A DNA stretch of 7,379 bases from Bacillota bacterium (GTDB lineage Bacteria > Bacillota > DTU030 > DUMP01): contig JAAYHG010000309.1 in assembly GCA_012735455.1 (NCBI GenBank), forward strand, positions 1-7,379, given 5' to 3'. A program made the translations under genes and the position numbers. Numbering within the stretch: position 1 is the stretch's first letter; every line of letters begins with the position of its first letter. Positions 1-6,396 of this stretch are shown piece by piece. The notes beneath the pieces were generated by a model. That model made no database searches, was not told where the DNA came from, and saw only the letters and a program-made list of their open reading frames with translations.

Positions 1-894
1 GAGCCACTCCAAGTAGGTGCGAACCACTACCGCCTCCGCGGCCATGGGCGGCATCTTGCTCAAGCGGTCCGCTTCGCGCTCGGCCTTCTCCCTCACCTCA
101 GGCGGCAACTGGGTTTTGGCGATGCGTTCCTTGAACTCCTGCGCCTCGTTCTCCTCTTCACCGCGTTCACCCAGTTCCTTTTGGATAGCCTTAAGCTGCT
201 CCCGCAAGTAGTACTCCTTTTGGGTTTTTTCCATTTGTCGTCTAACCCGGCTACCAATCTTGTGTTCTATTTCCAGAATCTCTAGCTCTCGGCTCAAGAT
301 TTGGTACAGGATCTTTAGGCGTTCAGTGAGTCTCACGGCCTCAAGGAGTCTTTGCTTGTCGTCTTGTTTAATGTTCAGGTGAGCTGCAATAAGGTCGGCG
401 AGGCGACCGGGATCGTCCACAGTAACAATGGAAACCACCGTCTCGGCAGGGATCTTCTTTGAGAGCTTCACGTACTGTTCAAACTGGAAGGTTATTCTCC
501 GCGTAAGAGCCTCAACTTCAACAGAACCCTTCTCTTCTTCCTCGTCATACTCCTCAGCCTCTACCAAATAGAAGCGCTCATTGTCCAGGTAGGTGGTGAT
601 GCGGGTACGGGCTAGCCCCTCCACCAAGACTCGAATGGTGCCGCCAGGGATCTTGAGAAGTTGTTTTATTTCGGCCACAGTCCCTATACGATAGATTTCT
701 TCCGGTTCCGGTTCGTCTATGCGCGGATCCTTTTGTGTGGCAAGAAGGATCTGGTTCCCCTGGGCCATGGCCTCTTCAATGGCAGCTATGGATTTGTCCC
801 GGCCTACGTCTAGGTGAACTACCATATATGGAAAAACTAGGATGCCCCTAAGTGGCAAGAGGGGTATCTGGCGCCTGGTTGTTTTTCTTGCCAT
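1..894 (-). CDS. lon: ATP-dependent Lon protease (LonA), N-terminal part, cut by window edge
   Basis: This is the first 298 residues of the cytosolic AAA+ serine protease Lon, which degrades misfolded and short-lived regulatory proteins. I translated it directly: it opens MARKTTRRQIPLLPLRGILV, the typical start of the LON substrate-binding (PUA-like) domain, which spans about residues 10-200. An acidic insert (EEYDEEEEKGSVEVEA) lies near residue 115. From about residue 205 it becomes the helical linker, with the family motif QKEYYLREQLKAIQKELGE at 225-243. The Walker A, Walker B and Ser-Lys dyad lie beyond the left edge and cannot be checked. The ATG at 894 is supported by GAGGTGA at 899-905, four bases upstream. 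The gene starts 84 nt after lonB, and an extended -10 element in that gap suggests its own promoter. There are no internal stops, in contrast to lonB. Confidence 0.96.
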   Translation of the reverse strand, partial: MARKTTRRQIPLLPLRGILVFPYMVVHLDVGRDKSIAAIEEAMAQGNQILLATQKDPRIDEPEPEEIYRIGTVAEIKQLLKIPGGTIRVLVEGLARTRITTYLDNERFYLVEAEEYDEEEEKGSVEVEALTRRITFQFEQYVKLSKKIPAETVVSIVTVDDPGRLADLIAAHLNIKQDDKQRLLEAVRLTERLKILYQILSRELEILEIEHKIGSRVRRQMEKTQKEYYLREQLKAIQKELGERGEEENEAQEFKERIAKTQLPPEVREKAEREADRLSKMPPMAAEAVVVRTYLEWL

Positions 895-898
895 CTCG

Positions 899-905
899 TC
901 ACCTC
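899..905 (-). promoter_or_regulatory. Shine-Dalgarno site of lon
   Basis: The minus strand reads GAGGTGA followed by four bases and then the ATG at 894. This fixes the lon start at the residue where the conserved LON-domain sequence begins. Confidence 0.8.
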
Positions 906-930
906 ATTTAGCTACACTTTCGCTACTCCT

Positions 931-939
931 ATTGTACCA
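931..939 (-). promoter_or_regulatory. Candidate extended -10 promoter of lon
   Basis: In the 84-nt gap between lonB and lon the minus strand reads TGGTACAAT, a good extended -10 (TGn followed by TACAAT, one change from TATAAT). No good -35 is found 16-18 bases upstream (CTTCTT or TTCTTG), as is tolerated for extended -10 promoters. Transcription would start near 924, giving a leader of about 30 nt. No hairpin terminator separates lonB from lon, so readthrough from lonB could also contribute. This is inference from sequence only. Confidence 0.45.
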
Positions 940-978
940 CATCAAAGCAATACAAGAAGAAACTGAAGAAGGGCCAAT

Positions 979-2364
979 CTAGAGCGCTGGTCGCAACGCA
1001 ACCAAAGGTAAGCCCGCGGGCGCTTCTTTCTCCAGCAAAGCCTCACGAAAGACCTCTCTCAGGTCCTTCACCGGTACAATGATTATATCGGTGCAACCGG
1101 CGAATATCTCCTGCCAGTTCTCTGCCGGTATGATGACTTTTTTTGCTCCGGCCTGGCGAGCCGCCTCGATCTTGGCAGTAATGCCGCCCACCGGTTTAAC
1201 AAAGCCACGAATGGAGATCTCCCCTGTAAGGGCCACTGTGTTGTCAATAGGAATGCCAGTTAGAGCGGAATAGATGGCAGTCGCCATGCTTACCCCGGCA
1301 GAAGGCCCATCCATGGGGATCCCCCCTGGAAAATTGACGTGAATGTCGTAATCATTGGGGTTAAAGCTCAGGTGGTGGCGTAGTACAGTCAGTACATTTT
1401 CCACCGAACCACGAGCCATGCTCTTCCTCCGTACTACGTGACCAGGATTGACCATCTCCTCTTCTTCTATAACGCCCGTCACAGTGATACGCCCGGTTCC
1501 CGAGGCCACAGGAAAAGCCGTGACCTCGATCTCCAGCAAGGTGCCAAGGTTAGCACCATAAACAGCCAGTCCGTTGGCATACCCTACCTGGGGCGTGGAC
1601 GGGACCTTCTTCTCCGGCCGGGGGGCATACTGGCCGCTATTCACAACCCACTCTACGTCTTTGACCAGAATCTCAGAGCGCCCCTCGCCCTGGCTAATAC
1701 CGGCAGCAACTTGAACAATGTTCACTGCGTCACGGCCATTGGTGGCGTAGCGAGCGATAACATCCACTGCTCCCTCTTGCAGCGGGTAGCCAATCTTCTT
1801 GGCAGCGCCAGCGGCAATGGTTTTAATCTCGCTCGGGAGCAGGGCACGAAAATATACCTCAACACAGCGGGAACGTAAGGCAGGAGGGAGTTCTCCGGCA
1901 CTTCGCGTGGTGGCACCCACCAAACGGAAATCAGCCGGAAGGCCATTTTGGAAGATATCGTGGATGTGGCTTGGGATATTCGTGTCCTCAGAGCTGTAAT
2001 AGGCGCTCTCAAGAAATACCCGCCGGTCTTCCAAGACCTTGAGGAGTTTATTCATTTGAATAGGGTGTAGTTCCCCAATCTCGTCGATAAACAAGACACC
2101 GCCGTGGGCCTTGGTTACCGCCCCTGGCTTGGGCTGAGGAATGCCAGCCACACCTAGAGGACCAGCGCCTTGATAAATTGGATCATGTACCGAGCCCAGG
2201 AGGGGATCAGCAATGCCACGCTCGTCGAAACGAGCGGTGGTGGCATCTATCTCAATGAACTTGGCGTCATTCTTAAAAGGCGAAAGGGGATTTCTCTTTG
2301 CCTCCTCGAGTACCAGGCGTGCTGCTGCTGTCTTGCCCACGCCAGGAGGCCCATAAAGCAACAC
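979..2364 (-). CDS. lonB: LonB ATPase-protease core, the open frame left after the second stop
   Basis: This 461-residue open frame is the part of lonB downstream of the TAG at codon 83, read from the first GTG. Walker A is at residues 5-12 and Walker B at 90-95. Arginines in ALRSRC (about 162-167) fit the arginine-finger region. The nucleophile Ser355 lies in DGPSAG and the paired Lys398 in GGITAK. It is unlikely to be a real independent start. The GTG at 2364 has no Shine-Dalgarno sequence in front of it, lies only four codons before Walker A, and would remove the IVGQ segment that normally helps bind ATP. A restart product would therefore probably not fold as an active ATPase. The coordinates mark the open frame, not a confident translation unit. 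Confidence 0.6.
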   Translation of the reverse strand: MLLYGPPGVGKTAAARLVLEEAKRNPLSPFKNDAKFIEIDATTARFDERGIADPLLGSVHDPIYQGAGPLGVAGIPQPKPGAVTKAHGGVLFIDEIGELHPIQMNKLLKVLEDRRVFLESAYYSSEDTNIPSHIHDIFQNGLPADFRLVGATTRSAGELPPALRSRCVEVYFRALLPSEIKTIAAGAAKKIGYPLQEGAVDVIARYATNGRDAVNIVQVAAGISQGEGRSEILVKDVEWVVNSGQYAPRPEKKVPSTPQVGYANGLAVYGANLGTLLEIEVTAFPVASGTGRITVTGVIEEEEMVNPGHVVRRKSMARGSVENVLTVLRHHLSFNPNDYDIHVNFPGGIPMDGPSAGVSMATAIYSALTGIPIDNTVALTGEISIRGFVKPVGGITAKIEAARQAGAKKVIIPAENWQEIFAGCTDIIIVPVKDLREVFREALLEKEAPAGLPLVALRPAL

Positions 2365-2502
2365 GTGCTGAGGGTTTGGACCGCACAGTGCTGCCCGCAG
2401 GGCCTATAGGACGTCTACTTGCCCAACTATTTCGGCAAAATCTGTGGGCCGAGTGCGCTCTGCCAGGGGCTCTCTGAGAGAGAGTGCGCGCAGGCGGTGC
2501 AG

Positions 2503-2652
2503 TTAATCTAGTTCTTTCCGGGACTCGCGCTCTACCGCAACGCGACTACCCTGTTGGGAGCGCAACAGATTCCAGAAGTAAACACCTATCACTATCGCAA
2601 AAAAGATCTGGACAACCCCTAAGAAGCTGCCCAGACCATGGCCTAGTGCCAT
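2503..2652 (-). CDS. LonB membrane-anchor fragment, 49 residues before the first stop
   Basis: From the ATG at 2652 (MALGHGLGSFLGVVQIFFAI) the frame encodes one hydrophobic segment of about 22 residues, then WNLLRSQQGS and a charged stretch ending RKELD before TAA. It matches the N-terminus of B. subtilis LonB as I remember it (FFGIIIGLYFWNLLKNQ). The Shine-Dalgarno GGGAGG seven bases upstream is good, so the fragment is probably translated. An upstream in-frame ATG at 2736 is rejected: it has no comparable ribosome site, lies inside the clpX terminator hairpin, and would add 28 residues with no LonB similarity. Confidence 0.6.
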   Translation of the reverse strand: MALGHGLGSFLGVVQIFFAIVIGVYFWNLLRSQQGSRVAVERESRKELD

Positions 2653-2659
2653 GCCCGGT

Positions 2660-2665
2660 CCTCCC
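2660..2665 (-). promoter_or_regulatory. Shine-Dalgarno site that fixes the lonB start
   Basis: The minus strand reads GGGAGG, then seven bases, then ATG at 2652. It decides in favour of this start over the longer frame from 2736. No clear -35/-10 pair is visible between the clpX hairpin and this site; a CATACT at about 2687-2692 has no acceptable -35. Confidence 0.75.
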
Positions 2666-2707
2666 TTCCGCTTCCTGGTTTTAGTATGACCGCAGCCACC
2701 GGGATTT

Positions 2708-2747
2708 ATGAAGAGAGGAAAGGGGCCGCTCGCCATGAGGGCCCCTT
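2708..2747 (-). terminator. Terminator-like hairpin after clpX
   Basis: The outer arms AAGGGGCC (2740-2747 on the minus strand) and GGCCCCTT (2720-2727) pair over 8 bp. A further 3 bp (CTC with GAG) lie inside past one bulged base, leaving a 5-nt loop. On the minus strand the stem runs into TTTCCTCTCTT. The run is pyrimidine-rich but not a pure U tract, so termination may be partial. It begins 6 nt after the clpX stop, so it probably ends the tig-clpP-clpX unit and limits readthrough into lonB. Confidence 0.6.
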
Positions 2748-2753
2748 GGTCTA

Positions 2754-4016
2754 TTAAGCTGAGGCTTCGCGCTTCCGGCCCTTGCGTTCCTGCAGAACCA
2801 GCACGGGAGGTTCGCGCTTCTCCACTGCTTCCTTTGTTATTTGTACCTTGACCACATCGGTGCGCGACGGGATATCGTACATAACCTCCAGCATGATCTC
2901 CTCTAGGATAGACCGGAGACCCCGTGCACCGGTGTTGCGCCTAATGGCTTCGGCGGCAATGGCCCTGAGCGCCTCCGGGTCAAATTCCAGCTTACAGTTG
3001 TCCAACTCAAAGAATTTTTGATACTGGCGAACCAGGGCATTCTTGGGCTCCACCAGAATCCGAATCAAGGCCTCTTCGTCCAGCGCATCCAAGGTGACAA
3101 TGATCGGCACACGCCCCACGAACTCCGGAATAAGGCCGAACTTCAAGAGGTCTTCTGGCAGGATATGCTTGATAATCTCGCCTACTTTCCGGTTGTTACG
3201 CGGCTGAATGTCGGCACCAAAACCCATGGTCTTCTGGTTGATACGGTTTTGGATGATCTTGTCTATGCCCTCAAAAGCCCCGCCCACAATGAAAAGGATG
3301 TTGGTAGTGTCGATCTGGATAAACTCCTGATGCGGATGCTTGCGTCCCCCCTGGGGTGGTACACTGGCCACGGTCCCTTCAAGGATTTTCAGTAAGGCCT
3401 GCTGCACACCTTCGCCGGAGACATCCCGGGTAATGGACGGATTTTCCGACTTACGAGCGATCTTATCGATCTCGTCAATGTAGACGATGCCCTTCTCCGC
3501 CTTCTCGATGTCGTAATCAGCAGCCTGAATCAATTTGAGCAGGATGTTTTCCACATCCTCACCAACATAACCTGCCTCTGTGAGAGACGTTGCATCGGCT
3601 ATGGCAAAGGGCACGTTCAGGATCTTGGCCAGGGTTTGGGCGAGGAGCGTCTTACCAGAACCGGTGGGTCCCAACATAACGATGTTGCTCTTATGCAGCT
3701 CTACATCGTCCACGCGTGATCCTACGTTGATACGCTTGTAGTGGTTGTAGACAGCCACGGCCAAGCTTTTCTTGGCCCGGTCCTGGGAGATAACATACTG
3801 GTCCAAGATGGCGGCGATTTCTTTTGGTTTGGGGATATCTTTCAGCTCGAGCTCCAGGTCGTCCGACAGCTCTTCCTCAATAATTTCATTGCAGAGCTCT
3901 ATGCACTCATCGCAGATATAGACGCCAGGGCCGGCCACCAACTTGCGAACCTGATCTTGGGTTTTGCCACAAAACGAACACTTAAGCTGGCCCTTTTCGT
4001 CGTTAAACTTGAACAT
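2754..4016 (-). CDS. clpX: ClpX, ATP-dependent unfoldase subunit of the Clp protease
   Basis: ClpX is a hexameric AAA+ unfoldase that recognises tagged substrates and threads them into ClpP. The 420-residue product has the usual length. The N-terminal zinc-binding domain has Cys13, Cys16, Cys35 and Cys38 (CSFC and CDEC). Walker A is GPTGSGKT at 116-123, the pore loop GYVGEDVE is at 149-156 and Walker B IVYIDE is at 177-182. The RKH loop is at 225-227, the arginine finger is in EFVGRVP (Arg302) and sensor 2 is GARGLR at 363-368. The ClpP-docking loop reads MGF at 264-266 where E. coli has IGF, a mild change. The ATG at 4016 follows a G-rich ribosome site (AAGGGGGGG) that overlaps the clpP stop codon. 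With a 12-nt gap, this points to co-transcription and translational coupling with clpP. The stop is TAA. All motifs are intact. Confidence 0.98.
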   Translation of the reverse strand: MFKFNDEKGQLKCSFCGKTQDQVRKLVAGPGVYICDECIELCNEIIEEELSDDLELELKDIPKPKEIAAILDQYVISQDRAKKSLAVAVYNHYKRINVGSRVDDVELHKSNIVMLGPTGSGKTLLAQTLAKILNVPFAIADATSLTEAGYVGEDVENILLKLIQAADYDIEKAEKGIVYIDEIDKIARKSENPSITRDVSGEGVQQALLKILEGTVASVPPQGGRKHPHQEFIQIDTTNILFIVGGAFEGIDKIIQNRINQKTMGFGADIQPRNNRKVGEIIKHILPEDLLKFGLIPEFVGRVPIIVTLDALDEEALIRILVEPKNALVRQYQKFFELDNCKLEFDPEALRAIAAEAIRRNTGARGLRSILEEIMLEVMYDIPSRTDVVKVQITKEAVEKREPPVLVLQERKGRKREASA

Positions 4017-4028
4017 GGTTTCCCCCCC

Positions 4029-4622
4029 TTACACCTTGACACCTCGCCGTTCCATCACCTCATCAATCAGGCCGTATTCTCTGGCTTCCTGTGCAGACAT
4101 GAAAAAGTCACGGTCGGTGGCACGTTGAATCCGCTCCATTGGTTGACCAGTGTGCTTTACCAAGATCTCGTTCAACACCTCACGCATGCGAAGAATCTCC
4201 TTGGCGTGAATAGCAATGTCCGCTGCCTGACCCTGTACACCACCTAGTGGTTGGTGGATCATAATGCGGGAGTTTGGTAGTGCAAAACGCTTACCCTTTT
4301 CACCAGCCGCCAAGAGCACCGCACCCATGCTTGCTGCCAGCCCCATACAGATGGTGCTAACGGCCGGTTTAATATACTGCAGGGTATCATAAATAGCAAG
4401 TCCTGCAGCCACAGAGCCACCAGGTGAATTTATATAGAGAAAAATGTCCTTGTCTGGATCTTCCGCCTCGAGAAAGAGTAGCTGAGCAATAACGGTGTTG
4501 GCCACAACTTCGTCAATGGCGCTCCCGAGAAATACTATGCGGTCTTTCAGGAGCCGAGAATAGATATCGTATGCCCTCTCGCCACGGTTGGTCTGCTCAA
4601 CCACCATCGGTACTAAATTCAA
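4029..4622 (-). CDS. clpP: ClpP, proteolytic subunit of the Clp protease
   Basis: ClpP forms a double heptameric barrel of serine peptidase subunits that partners with ClpX in the cytosol. The 197-residue product shows the full catalytic triad at standard positions: Ser98 in GLAASMGA, His123 in MIHQPLGG and Asp172 in TDRDFF. The glycine-rich substrate-binding strand INSPGGS is at 65-70. I use the TTG at 4622: the resulting [20 protein letters not shown] aligns with the B. subtilis start [20 protein letters not shown] as remembered, and AGGGGGTG lies five bases upstream. The ATG at residue 6 would lose the N-terminal loop that gates the axial pore. It lies 88 nt after tig with no terminator or convincing promoter between, and 12 nt before clpX, so one operon is likely. 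Confidence 0.98.
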   Translation of the reverse strand: MNLVPMVVEQTNRGERAYDIYSRLLKDRIVFLGSAIDEVVANTVIAQLLFLEAEDPDKDIFLYINSPGGSVAAGLAIYDTLQYIKPAVSTICMGLAASMGAVLLAAGEKGKRFALPNSRIMIHQPLGGVQGQAADIAIHAKEILRMREVLNEILVKHTGQPMERIQRATDRDFFMSAQEAREYGLIDEVMERRGVKV

Positions 4623-4627
4623 GTTAG

Positions 4628-4635
4628 CACCCCCT
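4628..4635 (-). promoter_or_regulatory. Shine-Dalgarno site that fixes the TTG start of clpP
   Basis: The minus strand reads AGGGGGTG, then five bases, then TTG at 4622. It supports the TTG rather than the ATG five codons further in, which would have an over-long spacing. Confidence 0.7.
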
Positions 4636-4710
4636 GAAGTTTTCCTTCACCGGATGAGTACAGTCAAAGTGCCTGCCGACACCCGCAAGTGTTCCCGAAA
4701 GGAGCTGGGT

Positions 4711-6060
4711 TTAATCACCTTGAGAAGCATCTTCGCTGGACTGAGCCTCTTCCTCCTCGCTTTCGCCGGCAGCGGTCTCAGTGATATCAGCCTTATCAAG
4801 CAGGAAAGCCACGGCCGCCTCCCTAAGCAGGCTCCGCTCTACCATGTCCTTGGTCCCGTCTTCAGTCCACTCCTTAATACGCTTCTCCGGGTTCTTTTGA
4901 CCCTGGGCCATTCTTTCCAGCGTCTCGGTAACCTTCTCTGGTGTCACAGTCAGGTTTTCAGCCTTGGCTATGGCGTCCAGCAAGAGCTCTGTCTTGACCT
5001 GGTTCGACGCTGCAGGCTTAAACTCCTCCTCCACCTTTTCCGGAGTGGTTTCCCTAATCTCGCAGTATTTATCCAGGCTCAGACCACGGTGGGCAAGCTC
5101 GTGCTCAAAGTTGTGCAACAGGGTATGCGCTCTCCGTGCCACCAGGACATCAGGTACTTCAATCTCAGTTTTCTCTAAAGCGCGGCGAATAACCTGTGCT
5201 TCCATGAGCTCACGGATACGGCGTTCGGCAGCCTCCGATAGATTCTGACGGATGGCATTTCTTAGTTCTTCCAAGGTACCAAACTCACTTACGTCTTTGG
5301 CAAACTCGTCGTCTAATGGAGCCAGGGATTTCTTGTGCACTTCCTTAACGGTAACAGTAAACAGAGCCTCTTTGCCCGCCACTTCACTGACGCGGAAATC
5401 AGCCGGAAGTGTTAGCTTAACTTCTTTAGTCTCACCTTTTTTCGCCCCGGCCAAACCTTCGCTCAGGCCGGGGAAAAATCCTGGCGCCCCAACCACCAGC
5501 GGCATGTTTTCAGCTTGGCTACCCTCAAAAGACTCACCGTCCACAGTGCCACGAAAATCCGCCATGATGAGATCACCTTCTGCAGCGGGTTCTTCCGAAG
5601 TGCTGAAGGTTGCGTGCCTTTCCTGCAGGTCCTTGAGCACCGCATCTACCTGCTCTTCCGTGATCTCCACTTTTTGCTTATTTACCGGAAGGCCTGTATA
5701 CTCACCTAGTTGTACCTGGGGCATAACCTCCACTGTGGCTGTAAAGACAAGGGGCTGATCCTCCTCTATTTTTACTTCTTCCACCAGGGGCTTGTCAATG
5801 GGGTCCAGTCCCTGCTCTGCCACAGCTTGGCTGTATGCCTCGGGGAGAAGGAGTTCCAGCGCCTCGTCATAGATGGCTTCTTTACCTAGCTTCAGTTCCA
5901 GTACCGGCCGCGGCACTCGCCCGCGGCGAAACCCAGGTATGTTTACCCGCCGAGCCAAGGAGCGCACAGCAGTATTGATGGCGGCGTTAACTTTCTCCTT
6001 TTCTACCTCTACTTCTAGGCGGACCTTGTTCTTCTCTAGCTGCTCTAGCTTGACCTCCAA
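4711..6060 (-). CDS. tig: Trigger factor, ribosome-associated chaperone and prolyl isomerase
   Basis: Trigger factor binds beside the ribosomal exit tunnel and shields nascent chains. With the TTG start at 6060 the product is 449 residues, within the usual 425-450 range. The N-terminal ribosome-binding domain starts (M)EVKLEQLEKNKVRLEVEVEK and contains the signature GFRRGRVP at 43-50. The FKBP-type prolyl isomerase domain covers about 160-242 (EGDLIMADFRGTVDGESFEG to ALFTVTVKEVHKK). The helical chaperone arms run from about 250 to 428. A low-complexity acidic tail (GESEEEEAQSSEDASQGD) closes the protein. The TTG is chosen because AAGGAGG lies eight bases upstream and family homology begins there. 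The longer in-frame ATG at 6129 would add 23 unrelated residues lying over the candidate promoter. tig is first in a likely tig-clpP-clpX operon. The stop is TAA. Confidence 0.97.
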   Translation of the reverse strand: MEVKLEQLEKNKVRLEVEVEKEKVNAAINTAVRSLARRVNIPGFRRGRVPRPVLELKLGKEAIYDEALELLLPEAYSQAVAEQGLDPIDKPLVEEVKIEEDQPLVFTATVEVMPQVQLGEYTGLPVNKQKVEITEEQVDAVLKDLQERHATFSTSEEPAAEGDLIMADFRGTVDGESFEGSQAENMPLVVGAPGFFPGLSEGLAGAKKGETKEVKLTLPADFRVSEVAGKEALFTVTVKEVHKKSLAPLDDEFAKDVSEFGTLEELRNAIRQNLSEAAERRIRELMEAQVIRRALEKTEIEVPDVLVARRAHTLLHNFEHELAHRGLSLDKYCEIRETTPEKVEEEFKPAASNQVKTELLLDAIAKAENLTVTPEKVTETLERMAQGQKNPEKRIKEWTEDGTKDMVERSLLREAAVAFLLDKADITETAAGESEEEEAQSSEDASQGD

Positions 6061-6068
6061 ACAGGAAA

Positions 6069-6075
6069 CCTCCTT
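6069..6075 (-). promoter_or_regulatory. Shine-Dalgarno site that fixes the TTG start of tig
   Basis: The minus strand reads AAGGAGG, a near-perfect anti-16S match, eight bases before TTG at 6060. It decides the start against the upstream in-frame ATG at 6129. Confidence 0.85.
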
Positions 6076-6103
6076 ACCCAATTTATATGTTGAGTCGCTC
6101 TCG

Positions 6104-6131
6104 ATTGTACTACAATAGAGATCGGCCACAA
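6104..6131 (-). promoter_or_regulatory. Candidate sigma-A promoter of tig-clpP-clpX
   Basis: The minus strand has TTGTGG (6126-6131) as a -35, a 16-base spacer, and TACAAT (6104-6109) as a -10. Transcription would start near 6097, about 37 nt before the TTG start codon, leaving room for the Shine-Dalgarno. The -10 is good and the -35 matches only its first half well. No tandem CtsR heptamer or full CIRCE element overlaps it, so heat-shock control is not evident. Confidence 0.5.
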
Positions 6132-6250
6132 GCCCTTTGAGTTTATATGCCTTGAATTAACCTTGTATCTACCATCTTCTGTAGTATTACTTCTACGCAG
6201 AGGATAATTCTCCTTCAGCCTGCTTCCACGCCATTCTCTCACCATTAACC

Positions 6251-6282
6251 AATAAAGGAAAGTCCCGGTGTCACACCGGGAC
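6251..6282 (-). terminator. Rho-independent terminator of the gamma-glutamyltransferase-family gene
   Basis: Perfect 9-bp arms GTCCCGGTG (6262-6270) and CACCGGGAC (6274-6282) flank a 3-nt loop; the loop ends could add a tenth pair. On the minus strand the stem is followed by TTTCCTTTATT, a U-rich run with two interrupting C residues. It lies 114 nt past the hydrolase stop codon and upstream of the tig promoter, so it insulates tig from that gene. Confidence 0.75.
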
Positions 6283-6396
6283 CGCAAAGCCCAGTAGGCG
6301 TTCTAGGCACACCCAGCTAATTTTAGCACTCCTTCCTTTAACCTGCAAGCAAAGTTAGGTAAGAAGCCTCAACTTTCTCGCGTAATTTAATCAGAA

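Larger units (their letters stand above)
979..2652 (-). pseudogene. lonB: lonB, full-length frame interrupted by two in-frame stop codons
   Basis: LonB is a membrane-anchored AAA+ Ser-Lys protease of Firmicutes. The frame from the ATG at 2652 to the TAG at 979 spans 557 sense-equivalent codons, close to the roughly 552 residues of B. subtilis LonB. That ATG has GGGAGG at 2660-2665, seven bases upstream. In order it encodes a transmembrane anchor (about residues 8-29, ending IGVYFWNLL), a charged linker, the region with IVGQ, Walker A GPPGVGKT, Walker B VLFIDE, and the protease domain with GPSAG (catalytic Ser) and GGITAK (catalytic Lys). Codon 50 is TAA (2503-2505) and codon 83 is TAG (2404-2406). 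The 32 codons between them (LHRLRALSLREPLAE to IVGQVDVL) are clearly LonB, so these are substitutions with no shift of frame. From memory of the B. subtilis protein, codon 50 aligns with Gln and codon 83 with Lys. Everything downstream is well conserved, so decay is recent, or the stops are suppressed, or the read is wrong. clpX precedes it beyond a hairpin; lon follows. Confidence 0.88.
6061..6396 (-). other. Intergenic region between the hydrolase gene and tig
   Basis: This 336-nt stretch holds the tig ribosome site and candidate promoter at its left end and the terminator of the upstream hydrolase gene in its middle. The remainder (about 6140-6250 and 6283-6396) is AT-richer than the genes. 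I see no credible coding sequence, tRNA or riboswitch in it. Confidence 0.6.

Noticed and set aside
2404..2505. Stop-codon reassignment, or pyrrolysine/selenocysteine insertion, to explain the lonB stops
   Set aside because: The two stops are TAA and TAG. TAA ends four other genes here and TAG ends lonB itself, so a global recoding is not credible. Pyrrolysine could explain only TAG, and selenocysteine uses TGA.
2653..2736. ATG at 2736 as the start of a separate small protein
   Set aside because: It lies within the clpX terminator hairpin. The added 28 residues have no LonB similarity, and the ATG at 2652 has the good ribosome site.
4662..4668. AGTCAAA on the plus strand between tig and clpP, like one CtsR heptamer
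   Set aside because: CtsR needs a tandem repeat of the heptamer three bases apart. The next bases (GTGCCTGCCG) contain no second copy.
3741..5178. Long plus-strand open frames over clpX, clpP and tig (for example 3741-4247 and 4588-5178)
   Set aside because: They lie antisense to genes with complete catalytic motifs, have no family resemblance or ribosome sites, and are expected shadows of GC-rich codon usage.
6061..6129. ATG at 6129 as the tig start
   Set aside because: The added 23 residues overlap the candidate -10 and Shine-Dalgarno and do not resemble trigger factor. TTG at 6060 has AAGGAGG eight bases upstream.
6045..6287. An 80-codon minus-strand open frame upstream of tig
   Set aside because: It overlaps the tig promoter, ribosome site and first codons in another frame, starts beyond the terminator stem, and has no recognisable domain.
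6323..6349. TTAGCACTC, identical to the left arm of the CIRCE heat-shock operator
   Set aside because: The right arm nine bases on reads ACCTGCAAG and matches GAGTGCTAA at only four of nine places. It also lies on the hydrolase side of the terminator, far from the tig promoter.
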